Positions 19,983 to 30,132 of a stretch of DNA of 64,000 nt are shown piece after piece (positions within the stretch are counted from its first letter, which is position 1; each line of letters opens with the position of its first letter). A program made the position numbers and the translations under genes. Below the pieces are notes generated by a model, which did not search any database, was not told the origin of the DNA, and saw only the letters and a list, made by a program, of their open reading frames with translations. This DNA comes from Notolepis coatsorum (Eukaryota > Chordata > Actinopteri > Aulopiformes > Paralepididae), in the NCBI GenBank assembly GCA_963971535.1, contig OZ020598.1, positions 95,235,315-95,299,314 of the forward strand. Reading direction: 5' to 3'.

Positions 19983-22910
19983 ATGGCTAAATTGAATATT
20001 TTAATTTGGAACGCAGGAGGGCTTAACGCCCCACACAAGCGTGCCAGTGTCCTTTGGCTATTGAAGAGGAGAAATATTGACCTTGCTCTCCTTAGTGAGA
20101 CGCATTTATTGGTAGGTGACGTGTCAAGACTGGCAAATCGGCAATATCACGTTATCTCCTCATCCTCAGCCGATGATAAGACGAAAGGAGTAGTCATAGT
20201 TACAAGACGTAACCTTGATATCAAAATCTTGGATGTATGGTCGGACACGGAGGGAAGGATTACTATAGCAAAAGTTGAATTCTTGCATAGGAAGATGGCA
20301 ATAATAGCATTGTATGCTCCTAACACATTTGATTCAGCGTTCTATAATACAATCACAAAGAATATGTTGGAACTTAATGGATACGCTCTCATTGTGGGTG
20401 GCGATTTTAATGCGTGCTGGGATGCGGAGATGGATAGGTCCGGGCCCTCTGAAACGAGCGACCAAAAACGGGCCTCTAAGGCCCTTAGGATGTGGGCCAA
20501 AGACACGGGGCTCACAGACCTTTGGCGCTTATGCAACCCCACCCTCAAAGATTACTCTCACCTGTCAGCCAGACACAAAAGCTTCTCTCGAATTGACTAT
20601 GCATTCGCGTCCCCTAATATGTTTGATAGTTTCGATGTCTCATTGGTTCCCTTGGCTCTCTCAGACCACAAGGGGATTTTCCTTACGGCAACCTTTGGCA
20701 GGCTCTCCGCAAGAGCTCCCAGATGGCGTTTTAATTCGACCTTGCTAAAGAACGATGACTTCTGTTCTGAGTTCAGGAGTAAACTAGCTGCATTTTTGCA
20801 GATCAACGTTGGCACAGTAGAAGACCCTAGGGTCCTGTGGAACGCATTGAAAGGATTTATCAGGGGTCATGTCACACTATTTGCCTCCAATTTGCGAAAA
20901 TCCCGGTCAAAAAAGCTAGAAGGACTGGAATCATTATATGCGGACCTATACGCATCCTTGCAAACTAACTATAATGAACGACTAAACACACAACGTAAGA
21001 TAGTCAAAAAAGAAATAAACTCCATACTTAAACAGTCTGAGTTCTTGATACATAGGACAAGACAAAATTACTATTTTCACGGCTCCAGACCTAGCCATCT
21101 ATTGGCAATGAAAATACGCTCAAATGATCATTTCTCGGATATCCCCTCGATTAGGACGAGCCAGGGTGCAGTCACTACTGATTCGAAAAAGATCAATGAC
21201 ACTTTTAAAGAGTTTTACTCACAGTTATATAGCTCAGAGGGTAATCTTGATGACTCTAAATTTGAATCGTTCATTGGCGGGCTTGAGATACCCCACATTT
21301 CTGAGGAAGAGGCCAAGGAACTGGGGAGACCGATTACTCTCGTAGAATTGAGGGAGACGATTGTTGAAATGCAGAGGGGTAAGGCACCAGGCTGGGATGG
21401 TATTCCACCCGAAGTGTATTTAGCTTTCTGGGACCAACTGGGTCCATTGATGCTCGATATGATCAATTACGCTATCGAACAAGGGGAGTTCTCAAGAGAT
21501 GTCAATATGGCATTGATTTCTTTACTTCTCAAGAAGGACAACGATCCCAATGATTGTGGTAGCTATAGACCCTTGAGTCTTCTCGGGGCCGATTTAAAGG
21601 TGTTTGCCAAGGTGCTGGCCCGTCGCCTGCAGAGATTTATGTCTGTATTGGTACACTGTGATCAAACTGGTTTTATCCCGGGGCGTCTGGCTGCAGATAA
21701 TCTTAGGAGGCTGTTGCATGTAATCGATAACAGTAAAGACAATACAACTCCATCCACAGTTCTGTCTTTGGATGCCATGAAGGCGTTTGACAGACTTGAG
21801 TGGTCATACCTGTGGAAGGTACTTGAGGTCATGGGTCTTGGAAAGAGTTTTATTCATATGATTAAAGTCCTGTATGCCTCGCCGTCTGCGATGACAGGCA
21901 AAAACTGTTCCACACTCTTTCCAGTCTCCAGATCTTCTAGACAGGGTTGCCCTCTGAGCCCGGGACTGTTCGCGCTTTCCCTCGAACCTTTGGCCCAATT
22001 TATTAGGCAATCGGAGGACATCGTCCCCATAATGGTCAACAATACTCCACACAAAATTGCTCTCTATGCGGATGACCTGCTGATTTTCATGGACGACCCC
22101 TCCCGGTCGGCCACAAAATTATTGAGGATAATCGACGACTTTGGTAAATTGTCAGGTTTTAAGATTAACTGGAACAAATCAGCCTGCCTACCTCTTAATG
22201 ATCTGGCCAAGGCGGTACGACTACCAGCTGATATCCCCATAGTAGAACATTTTAAATACTTGGGCATAGAGATATTCCCCACGCTGAACCAAACTACTAA
22301 GTACAACTTCACGGGTACTTATGATAAAATACGCCAGGATCTAGACAGGTGGTCGTCCCTTCCTAACTCCTTACAAGCCCGGGCTTCCATAATCAAAATG
22401 AACATCCTGCCTAGGATAAATTTTATTAGCTCAATGCTCCCCCTGCCCCCTCCAATAGACCACTGGCGCAAGGTACAATCGATGGTATCTAAGTTTATCT
22501 GGAATAACAAACGCCCGAGAATCAAAAGGGCTACTACTCAACGTAGAAAACAAGATGGGGGCCTCGCAATCCCTGATTTTAAACTTTATTTCTGGTCCTT
22601 TTCACTGAGACCTCTGATGTGCTGGCTAGACCCTGTAGAGGCTGTATCGTGGCGCTCCTTAGAAGCGGCGGCGGTATCTCCGCTAAGATTGCAGGATGTA
22701 GTGTACTCCACTGTCTCTATTTCGAAATGCCGGCTGAGGTATGGACCGATCATAACTCACGTGATCCAAACGTGGCGTAATGTACAGAGGTCGTGTGGGG
22801 TTAAATGCCCTTGGCACCTGGACTCTCCAATTTTTAATAACCAGCAATTACTTGTTGGACACAAGCCGGTTAATATTCCTCAATGGCAAAGGAGGGGAGT
22901 GCATATGTAA
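19983..22910 (+). CDS. LINE ORF2: endonuclease and reverse transcriptase (interrupted)
   Basis: The frame encodes 975 residues. It has an N-terminal AP-like endonuclease: WNAGGLNAPHKR near residue 9, ETHL near 39, YAPN, GGDFNACWDAEMDRSG, and SDHKG at about 227. A reverse transcriptase follows: YRPLSLLGADLKVFAKVLA, TGFIPGR, LSLDAMKAFDRLEW (motif A aspartate), SRQGCPLSPGLFALSLEPLA and YADD at residues 695-698, then FKYLGIEI. These features fit the Tx1/L1 group. The last codons before 22910 are already solo LTR sequence; the true frame stops at 22905 and resumes at 23686. It encodes nick-and-prime retrotransposition enzymes acting on nuclear DNA. Confidence 0.92.
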   Translation: MAKLNILIWNAGGLNAPHKRASVLWLLKRRNIDLALLSETHLLVGDVSRLANRQYHVISSSSADDKTKGVVIVTRRNLDIKILDVWSDTEGRITIAKVEFLHRKMAIIALYAPNTFDSAFYNTITKNMLELNGYALIVGGDFNACWDAEMDRSGPSETSDQKRASKALRMWAKDTGLTDLWRLCNPTLKDYSHLSARHKSFSRIDYAFASPNMFDSFDVSLVPLALSDHKGIFLTATFGRLSARAPRWRFNSTLLKNDDFCSEFRSKLAAFLQINVGTVEDPRVLWNALKGFIRGHVTLFASNLRKSRSKKLEGLESLYADLYASLQTNYNERLNTQRKIVKKEINSILKQSEFLIHRTRQNYYFHGSRPSHLLAMKIRSNDHFSDIPSIRTSQGAVTTDSKKINDTFKEFYSQLYSSEGNLDDSKFESFIGGLEIPHISEEEAKELGRPITLVELRETIVEMQRGKAPGWDGIPPEVYLAFWDQLGPLMLDMINYAIEQGEFSRDVNMALISLLLKKDNDPNDCGSYRPLSLLGADLKVFAKVLARRLQRFMSVLVHCDQTGFIPGRLAADNLRRLLHVIDNSKDNTTPSTVLSLDAMKAFDRLEWSYLWKVLEVMGLGKSFIHMIKVLYASPSAMTGKNCSTLFPVSRSSRQGCPLSPGLFALSLEPLAQFIRQSEDIVPIMVNNTPHKIALYADDLLIFMDDPSRSATKLLRIIDDFGKLSGFKINWNKSACLPLNDLAKAVRLPADIPIVEHFKYLGIEIFPTLNQTTKYNFTGTYDKIRQDLDRWSSLPNSLQARASIIKMNILPRINFISSMLPLPPPIDHWRKVQSMVSKFIWNNKRPRIKRATTQRRKQDGGLAIPDFKLYFWSFSLRPLMCWLDPVEAVSWRSLEAAAVSPLRLQDVVYSTVSISKCRLRYGPIITHVIQTWRNVQRSCGVKCPWHLDSPIFNNQQLLVGHKPVNIPQWQRRGVHM

Positions 22911-23681
22911 CTGGTCTAAAGGCCACCCTCTGTGTCGTCGTCGTGTAGTGGAAGTGAAGACTCAGTTGTGGCAATTCAGTGTTTTATTTCCCCTGTTGAA
23001 ACATCCCACAGGTACATGTCAACACTTGGCCAGCAGATGGCGTCAATAACTTGCATAATGCCCTGTCAGCATTCCAGATAGTCTCTTTGAATGATACATT
23101 GAAATATCACAATAATAATAAAATACACAATGAAATAATACAAATTAAATAATAAGACATCTCCAATTACCTGTTGAAACATCCCACAGGTACATGTCAA
23201 CACTTGGCCAGCAGATGGCGTCAATAACTTGCATAATGCTACAGTGGGGGAGAAATGTCACGCTGTGAGAAACGAGGCCTAACACACATTGCTCAGACCA
23301 TAACCACAAACTCAGTCAGCATGTGTCGTACAATAGTTCGCCAACACAGCTAAACCACATTACAAAAAGTGCAAAATTGTCCACATTAACACAGTTACCA
23401 CTATATACAACTCCGGTTCATTGCCCGGCAACTTATTTACAATAGTGCGTTCTTTTAGACCTGATATATTTACAGACACTGAAAGCACGTCTTACCCCTG
23501 TCAGCATTCCAGATAGTCTGGCGCGAGAGGGGAAGTGCAAGGGGAAAAACGTCACTTCGGCAGGAAGTGACGACGGCTTCAAAATAAAAGAGAGTAAAAA
23601 TAATAATAAACAATTAAAATAAAACGTTAGGGAGGGATCTTTGTGGAATACAACATTAGTATATTTTATATACCTGCTACA
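22906..23681 (-). mobile_element. Solo LTR, 776 bp, TSD CATA, inside LINE ORF2
   Basis: The insert starts TGTAACTGG and ends CTGCTACA, between two CATA tetranucleotides (22902-22905 and 23682-23685). The minus strand holds AATAAAACACTGAATTGCC, poly(A)-like and close to the 3' end, so the LTR is antisense to the LINE. It contains an internal duplication of about 70 bp (ACCTGTTGAAACATCCCACA start) at about 22993 and 23170, and a repeated CCTGTCAGCATTCCAGATAG at about 23061 and 23497. Confidence 0.85.
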
Positions 23682-24524
23682 CATACTCTGGAGGATATTT
23701 ATGATAAGAACGGCCTCCGTGCGTTTCAGGACTTAAGAGAATTTTATGATCTTCCCGGCGAGTCCTTCTTTCTTTACCTTCAACTAAGGTCAGCACTGAG
23801 GGCGCATGGCGTACCGTGGGCTCAAGCCTTGCACCCACACCCCTTCCTCAGGCTCATAGTGGACAGGACGACATCCAGAGGGTTTGTCTCCGACTTTTAT
23901 ACGCTCTTAATTCAATCCACGTATAAAAATGTATCATTGGATACAATCTGGCGTGTGGATATCCCGGAGTTGGACCCCGAGTTTGACTGGGATGATGTTT
24001 GGGCAAATGTGGCATTATCTTCCCGCAACCCCAATCACCAGCAAATTAATTTTAATTATATTCATAGGACCTATCTTACACCTAGGAAGCTATATGCTAT
24101 GGGACTGATAACCGACTCTCGGTGCACTTTGTGCTCTCAAAAGGCCACTGGCACTTATATGCATATGTATTGGGATTGCCCACCAGTGGCCCGCTTCTGG
24201 AGGTCAATAACGGACAAACTTTCAGATCTGTGTGGCTTAACTATCCCATTCACAGCCGTTACGCTACTCCTGAACGATATAACGACACTACCCGCGTCCG
24301 TACAACTGAAAAGGGTTGTCCTAGCGGGCGTCACAGCAGCGAAGAAGCTAATAGCAATGAGATGGAAGGAGCCTGAGAAGCTTACAATGATTAACTGGTC
24401 CCTAACTCTATTGGATGTGATTTATCTTGAGATATCCACAGCCCGGGTGATTGGGGTGGGGCAGGCTGGAATTTACCTATGGTTCGCAGCAGCTGAGAAG
24501 GTAAAGACCGCAGTGTGCGGCTGA
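23682..24524 (+). CDS. LINE ORF2 C-terminal part with zinc-knuckle-like motif
   Basis: This continues ORF2 after the solo LTR. It reads HTLEDIYDKNGLRAFQDLR, then RTYLTPRKLYAMGL, then a CCHC-like CTLC...HMYWDCPPVARFW near the end, a usual C-terminal feature of L1/Tx1 ORF2. Counting 19983-22905 plus 23686-24524 gives 3762 nt, exactly 1254 codons with the stop, so the ORF was intact before the LTR inserted. The stop is followed by a 3' UTR of about 530 bp. Confidence 0.9.
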   Translation, partial: HTLEDIYDKNGLRAFQDLREFYDLPGESFFLYLQLRSALRAHGVPWAQALHPHPFLRLIVDRTTSRGFVSDFYTLLIQSTYKNVSLDTIWRVDIPELDPEFDWDDVWANVALSSRNPNHQQINFNYIHRTYLTPRKLYAMGLITDSRCTLCSQKATGTYMHMYWDCPPVARFWRSITDKLSDLCGLTIPFTAVTLLLNDITTLPASVQLKRVVLAGVTAAKKLIAMRWKEPEKLTMINWSLTLLDVIYLEISTARVIGVGQAGIYLWFAAAEKVKTAVCG

Positions 24525-25130
24525 GCGGGGTTGAGGTGCGTGTTCGGGTGAGTCCGGCGGTCTCTTGGGAGGGGGAGGAGGAAATGTTTTGTCTGTCTGG
24601 TCTTTTGTCTTGTCATCTTGAGTTTAGCTGGGGATATTATGGGGGGGCAGCTATTTAACTATTTCTTCACTGTTTGGCCACTTTTACACGGTCTCTGTGA
24701 GTCTATGGAACACCTCTACAGGTTTTTGTTTTTTCATGAAGGTTCATTGCTCTGTTTTCGGGTCGTGTTCTCAAAAAATGGTCCTTGTGGTGGATTGGAG
24801 ATGTACGTTTTATTAATATAGGGTCACACGGCCGGGAATCGGGGCTGAACACTGGGAAAGACCATTTATTAGATAGTAACCCTTGGAATTAAAATTTAGA
24901 AGGTTGAACTCTGTTTTCTTTTCTCTTGTCTGTATAATTGTTAGTCTGTATTATTATTATTGTTTTTGTTATTTTCTTGTGAAGTTCTATGTACTGTGAT
25001 TGTGGTTAATGTGTTGTCTTGTTTCATGTGAATAATAATAAAAAATTTGATCAAAAAAAAAATGTTTGTTTACATTCCCCGGTCCTCTAGCCCCTAATTA
25101 GACTAAGCCCATCGGTCGTCAAAGTATTAA

Positions 25131-25282
25131 CCAGTGTTGTGGCTATGTTTGTGAAGAATATGTTTAGGTATTTGGCCACATCCAGCTTGTCTGTGATGAG
25201 AGTGTTTTCTGTCTTTATGTTTATGTTTGTAAATCTGGTTTTTAGTTTTTTACTGCAGCCTAGTTGGTTGTTGAGTAATTTC
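25131..25282 (-). pseudogene. 5' fragment of the host LINE
   Basis: The minus strand reads WKLLNNQLGCSKKLKTRF and ITDKLDVAKYLNIFFTNIA, the linker between endonuclease and RT in CR1/L2/Rex-type LINEs. It is on the same strand as, and directly beyond, the stack that interrupts 17217-18889. The first junction with CTGTCC repeats is at about 25283. Confidence 0.75.
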
Positions 25283-25364
25283 CATAAGCGAAGGACAGAC
25301 AGACAGACAGACAGACACACACTCTAGCGCCACCATCTGGCGAAATGGCATCAAATTCAACAGA

Positions 25365-25398
<34 letters not shown>

Positions 25399-25948
25399 GG
25401 ATGTGCATCTCCTCACTGAGGCCGATGCGATGCGCATCTCGATACGGTGCCAACGATACGATACATTAACGATACATTTGAAGCACCGGGCGATGCGATA
25501 CGATTCACCCCCTGTTGAGATACGATACGATACGATTCGATACGATTTGATTCAACATAATGCGATTCGGGGCGATACGATGCGATTCAACACGATGCAA
25601 AATAATGATACAATTTTATGGTATGACAGAGGATTTGGTTGTATTCCTTATATGCAGCTTATATTATTATTAAAAATAAAATAATCTACTGTAAGACAAT
25701 TTATATAAAAACTCTTGGGTGCCTAAGAAGACTTTTGCATAAACTGTCTTTTCTATCCACTTTAGCTAAAAACACACACACAATGTATATACACACTACT
25801 GTGAGACAATAATAATCATACACAAAGGGATAATGGCTTATAGCAGACTTAAATGATTTTATAATATTTCAGATAATGAAATTAAATGTTTATCATCAAC
25901 TATCCAATTAGTATTTATATTGTAACGTTTGGCCACGTTAAATCATTG

Positions 25949-25996
<48 letters not shown>

Positions 25997-26703
25997 GAGA
26001 GAGAGGGAGAGAGAGAGAGCCCGTCTGAGTCGCGTAGTTGATGATGTCACACACTAGGCTAGGATCGGATGTCAACAGAACACACGGAGCCTGGATAGCC
26101 TGCTGCATGAAGCGATATAAAGAAACCAATAGCCAATAAATGTGAAGTTATCTTTGAACCTGTTGTCAAGCGTCTTCAATATACCCCCCCCCCCCCTCCT
26201 CACTAATGGAACTGGTGTTGCGTTAGTTAGTTAGTTAGACACTGTAGTTTAGTTTAGCGTTAGCTGAACGGCTAACTGGCGTTAGCCAGAGGAAGCCCAA
26301 TTCTATTCATGTCCTCGACTTCCACTGTTTGTTGTTGTTAACTGTGACGCGGCTCTCGCCTTCTGTATTAGTAGTATAGTATCAGCTGTGTGCAGTCACA
26401 GTGCACTGCTGACAGAAGTGGATGAGAGGAAATTATATTAATGCATCGGTTTTGACCGACGCAAAGACGCTACAACAAGATGCATCGCGAGTTCAACCTG
26501 AGTTCTAGCCGGTGCGCACGTATTCCACCGGTGCACGCGCATCGTGAACGTGTATGCCGGCGCACCGATGCAAATCGATGAATCGTCACATCACTAACAC
26601 ACACACACATGCACACACACATAGACAGAGATCCCTTCCTTTATAGTTAGATATTTAGTGTGTTGACGTTTGTTACTATAAAGATGATGGGATATTGTCT
26701 TTT
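25270..26703 (-). repeat. Dispersed CTGT-type repeat split by a hAT element
   Basis: On the minus strand the repeat starts near 26703 (ATCCCATCATC), passes AACTATAAAGGAAGGGATCT, enters GT/CTGT microsatellite, is broken by the hAT element and resumes with CGCCAGATGGTGGCGCTAGA and (CTGT)n, ending GTCCTTCGC near 25280. The same order occurs on the plus strand at 33752-34570. Confidence 0.75.
25396..26596. mobile_element. Non-autonomous hAT element, 1201 bp
   Basis: The left end is TAGGGATGTGCATC and the right end is the complement of TAGTGATGTGACGATTCATC. The flanks are ACACACAC on both sides, an 8-bp duplication that cannot be told from the CA microsatellite it landed in. Subterminal GATACGATACGAT repeats fill 25435-25600, and a GA microsatellite lies at 25951-26018. 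No transposase frame. Confidence 0.75.
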
Positions 26704-27205
26704 TCTTGATAGACACATGGCAGTTGTCACACTCACGAGTGTGAATATTGTCAAACTTTAGCAGTGAAGGGGACTGCAAGTTATCACACCGTCCTTTTTG
26801 ACATTGTAAAATGCACAAGACAGAACAATTAGAATTAAGAAAGAATTTAAAAACAAAACCAATGGATGCTGTAAAACAAACAAACTCATAAATTAAATAC
26901 ATACCTGCCCCTAGGTTAGAAGCTTTTCATCTTCCAGAAAACGGTGCTCTGTGTATTATTTAAATATGCATTTTTATGTTTTAATTTCCTTTGTAATTTC
27001 GCGCTCCGTTCCTTTCCTCATGGAGCTGCCTGGTGAGGTGACTTTGACGACGCCCTTTCTCCCCACAAGGGTCTCTCCGAATACAGGTACGGTGGAGCCT
27101 TTTTTTCTTCCCTGACATGTTGTAGTACATTACATTTACATTTAGTCATTTAGCTGACACTATTATCCAAAGCGACTTACAAGTTTTGTATGACAAGTAA
27201 GTAGG
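26704..27205. other. No gene; common fish repeat at right edge
   Basis: Nothing is recognised in 26704-27120. Bases 27125-27205 (TTACATTTAGTCATTTAGCT, ATCCAAAGCGACTTAC) match from memory a very common teleost dispersed repeat. Its probable continuation is 28484-28800, beyond the LINE. Confidence 0.5.
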
Positions 27206-28483
27206 AAGGGTACAACCCAGGTGGTGAGAGCAGGCAACTGCACCTCCTCATCCATCACCCTCAACATAGGGGCCCCCCAGGGCTGTGTTCTGAGTCCCCT
27301 ACTCTACTCCCTGTACACACACGACTGTGTGGCTCAGCGGAGTAACAACACAATCATCAAATTTGCTGACGACACAGTAGTGGTGGGCCTGATCTCTGCA
27401 AACGACGAGAGGGCCTACCTGGAAGAGGTCAAGGTCCTGGCGGGATGGTGCCAGGAGAACAGCCTCTCCCTGAACGTCAGCAAAACAAAGGAGATGATTG
27501 TGGACTTTAGGAGGTCGGGGCACCGGTTGAGAGAGTGAACAGCTTTAAGTACCTCGGAGCCCACATATCCGAGGACTTGACATGGACCACACACATTGAC
27601 AGTGTTGTGAAGAAGGCACGACAACGCCTCTACTTCCTCATGCACCTAAAGAAGTTCCAAGTCAGTCAGAAGATCCTTAAGAACTTCTACTCATGTACAA
27701 TAGAGAGCATCCTGACTGGCAACATCACCTCCTGGTTTGGGAATAGCACTGCACAAGACCGTAGCAGACTACAAAGAGTGACACGTTCAGCCGAACGCAC
27801 AATTGGAGGGGGGCTTCCCACCCTCCAGAACATTTACAACAAGCGGTGCAGGGGTAAGGCTAAGAGAATCATAAAGGACTCCAGCCACCCGAACAACTGC
27901 CTCTTTGAACTGCTGCGGTCAGGCAAGCGATACCGGAGTCTAAAGCCGAGCACAGAAAGACTCAGAAGAAGCTTCTATCCCCAGGCCATCAGGCTGCTCA
28001 ACGAACAATAAACACTATGCAACAACCATCAAATGCACACAGCACACACATCCACACGCACACACTCACTTTAAACAAACAACACACTGCAGCACCCACT
28101 CTCCACACTTTAGATCACCTAAACACACTTTATATTTATTGGTAAAGGATTTGCACTACAACTCGTACACCTTACTGTAAATTGTACCTAAATTGTACCT
28201 CATCCCATTTCTGCTTTGCACTATATAGTATTGTATATTAGTACATTGCATAGTATATTGTATATTATATGGTAACTCAGTTACTTCTATTCTGCATCGA
28301 ACATTGTACATATGTCTATACTGAACACTGTGACCTCTATTTTTACTTCTATTTTACATGCTATACTATTTTATTTCATACTTATCTTGTCTAGCACAGT
28401 CTCTGGGGCGGAACAGTAAGAAGCATTTTTGTACTTCTGTATGACAACTATTAAAGAAACTTGAACTTGAACTTGAACTCTTA
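27206..28483 (+). pseudogene. L2/Rex-like LINE, 5' truncated, TTGAAC tail
   Basis: The first frame (to 27538) reads LNIGAPQGCVLSPLLYSLYT, IIKFADDTVVVG (FADD box) and SLNVSKTKEMIVDFRR. After a frame change near 27530 the second frame (to 28011) reads NSFKYLGAHISEDLTWTTHI, then VVKKARQRLYFL, RLQRVTRSAER and SFYPQAIRLLN. This is the second half of RT plus the C-terminal domain. The 3' UTR ends in ATTAAAGAAAC and three TTGAAC units (28466-28483). It lacks the 5' half and carries a frameshift. Confidence 0.88.
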
Positions 28484-28870
28484 TCAGCTGAGTAACATGT
28501 TAGTATGTTAGGAAGAGTGCATGACAATAAGAAGGTTAGTGTTGTTGTTTTTTCATTTCAGATATTGATTGAAGAAGTGTGTCTTTAGTGGACGGCGAAA
28601 GATTGGTCGGGTTTCGGCTGTCCTCCTAACTGGGGTGGGTAGTTCGTTCCACCATTGTGGGGAGAGGACCGGGGAATAGGCGTCTTCTCTTTGATGACCC
28701 CTTCCCGGAGCTCAGATAGGAGTGGGTCTGAGGCGGCCAGAAGATGCAGAGTGTAGAGGTCTTGAGAGTGTAGCTAGAGACCATTGGCCGGAGGTAGGCG
28801 GGAGCCGTTCCCTTACATATAGTACCCCCCCCCCCTAAACAATACACATTTACAAAGAAAAGGCTACCGT
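28484..28870. repeat. Non-coding dispersed repeat fragment
   Basis: The stretch with GTTCGTTCCACCATTGTGGG (28640) resembles a teleost repeat often found with the TTTAGTCATTTAGC sequence seen at 27125. No coding support. A short poly(C) occurs at 28826-28836. Confidence 0.4.
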
Positions 28871-28878
28871 TCCCCTTT

Positions 28879-29090
28879 AACCCTTTCACTGCTGCACTAC
28901 CAAACGGTTAACCCTTTCACTGTGACAATACACAGAAGGTTAACTCTTTCACTGCCACACAGCAGCAGGTTAACCCTTTCACTGCCACACTACAGAAGGT
29001 TAACCCTTTACTATCACACTACCGACGGTAACCGTCGGTAGTGTGATAGTAAAGGGTTAACCTTCTGTAGTGTGGCAGTGAAATGGTTAA
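28879..29090. repeat. TTAA-bounded 29-32-bp monomers forming a cruciform
   Basis: Five direct monomers (TTAACCCTTTCACTGCCACA core) are followed by their inverse. Bases 28970-29029 and 29031-29090 pair over 60 bp with one mismatch and a 1-nt loop. Each monomer starts with TTAA plus a CCCTTTCACTGCC sequence identical to the left end of the TTAA element at 50994. Confidence 0.9.
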
Positions 29091-29900
29091 GGAATTACCG
29101 CTGGCATGTGGCAGCAGTTGGAACCCATGGAATGTGCTGTATAGTGTCACCTCATGCTGACTCTGGCTGGTTTTAGAGTCTCTGTGTTGGCACCGCTACA
29201 GGAGCATCTCCCACGCTCGGCGCTGTGCCAGCTAGAGCTACAGTTGACTGGAGCCGCAGAAGCTGCCTGCGCAGCAGATGCTGAGCTGTCTTCTATTTTC
29301 CATTTTAATCTCGGTGAACATCAATCATTTAATGGTGTGTAGACGTCTTCTGTCTGTAATCTCTCAATCAAAATGACCTTTTTTCTTGTGTCCCTGACAA
29401 CACAGGCTTTCCTTTGTGATCCAACAAGTGTGAGTGAATACACCGGACCAGGGATCATTACAGAAGCCTGGCTGGATACTAGTGATGGAAAGTAACTATT
29501 TACGAAGAAGTATTTTTGCTCTTGTACTTGTACTTGTAAAGGTGCGGACAGTGTCGGTTAGCCTTCTGGAGAGGTGTTAGTTGGACAATGCCTAGGCTAA
29601 CCGGCACTGTCCGCTTCCATTCATTGTGCTAAGCTAGGTTAACGTGCAGCCAGATAGCTTTCTACTGAACACACAGGGAGGAAACTGGTATCTATCTTCT
29701 TGTCTCTCTCTGGAGAAGACGGTAAGCCAATTTCCCAAAATGTTGGCATGTTCCTTTAAGCTATTTTATATGCCAGGCTACTGTACTGTAGTGCTGCATG
29801 GTTGGAGGTGCAGACGCTAATGTCGTCTTCAGTTACCCTTCATCTAAATTACCATCAGTTATTTCAAGTTGCGCAACATTGCATTCAATTCGTATCCATA
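29091..29900. other. No gene; short dispersed repeat near 29660-29760
   Basis: The stretch TTTCCCAAAATGTTGG and CCTTTAA at 29730-29758 is shared with 54660-54690 and is, from memory, a common fish repeat ending in TTTAA. A hAT-like end (TAGTGATGGAAAGTAAC) occurs at 29481. No coding frame is convincing. Confidence 0.45.
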
Positions 29901-29904
29901 AAAT

Positions 29905-30132
29905 GGTAAATGGTAAACGGTGCATTTATATAGCACTTTTATCCAAAACAATTTAAAATGTAGTTCCTCACATTCACACACAGACGGCGGAGGCAACCAT
30001 GCAGGGTGCCAGCCTGCTCATTGGGAGCAATTAAGTGTCTTGCTCAAGGACACGCTGCCTGGGAGGAGTGGGAATCAAACCAGGCACCTTCCGATTACCA
30101 GACGACCGCTCTACCTCCTGAGCCAATGTCGA
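29905..30132 (-). mobile_element. tRNA-derived SINE, minus strand
   Basis: The minus strand head reads TTGGCTCAGGAGGTAGAGCG (A box region) with a B box GGTTTGATTCCC. It is followed by CCTTGAGCAAGACACTTAA and ends in the AAGTGCTATATAAATGC tail. The same SINE lies at 55087-55342. Confidence 0.8.

Larger units (their letters stand above)
19761..25061 (+). mobile_element. Tx1/L1-group LINE with 17-bp TSD
   Basis: A perfect 17-bp duplication, ATGTTTGTTTACATTCC, flanks the element (19744-19760 and 25062-25078). The 3' end is AATAATAATAAAAAATTTG followed by an A-run. Only about 220 bp precede the ORF2-like frame and no ORF1 is present, so the copy is probably 5' truncated. Without the internal LTR it is about 4.5 kb. 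Its intact frame and duplication suggest a recent insertion. Confidence 0.9.
18890..25130. mobile_element. TTAA element copy B, split by a Tx1-type LINE
   Basis: TTAA at 18890-18893 and 25127-25130 bound the element. The left end carries CCACGTATATATACGTG and a second, diverged CACGTATATAGCCGTG; the right end is ATCGGTCGTCAAAGTA. Without the LINE and its duplication it is about 915 bp, like copies at 14102 and 6326. It lies inside the minus-strand host LINE. Confidence 0.75.

Noticed and set aside
25131-25140. Clean TTAA insertion restoring the host LINE frame at stack 2
   Set aside because: Joining at TTAA keeps a frame, but about 80 codons expected between the linker and RT are missing, so a deletion must also have occurred.
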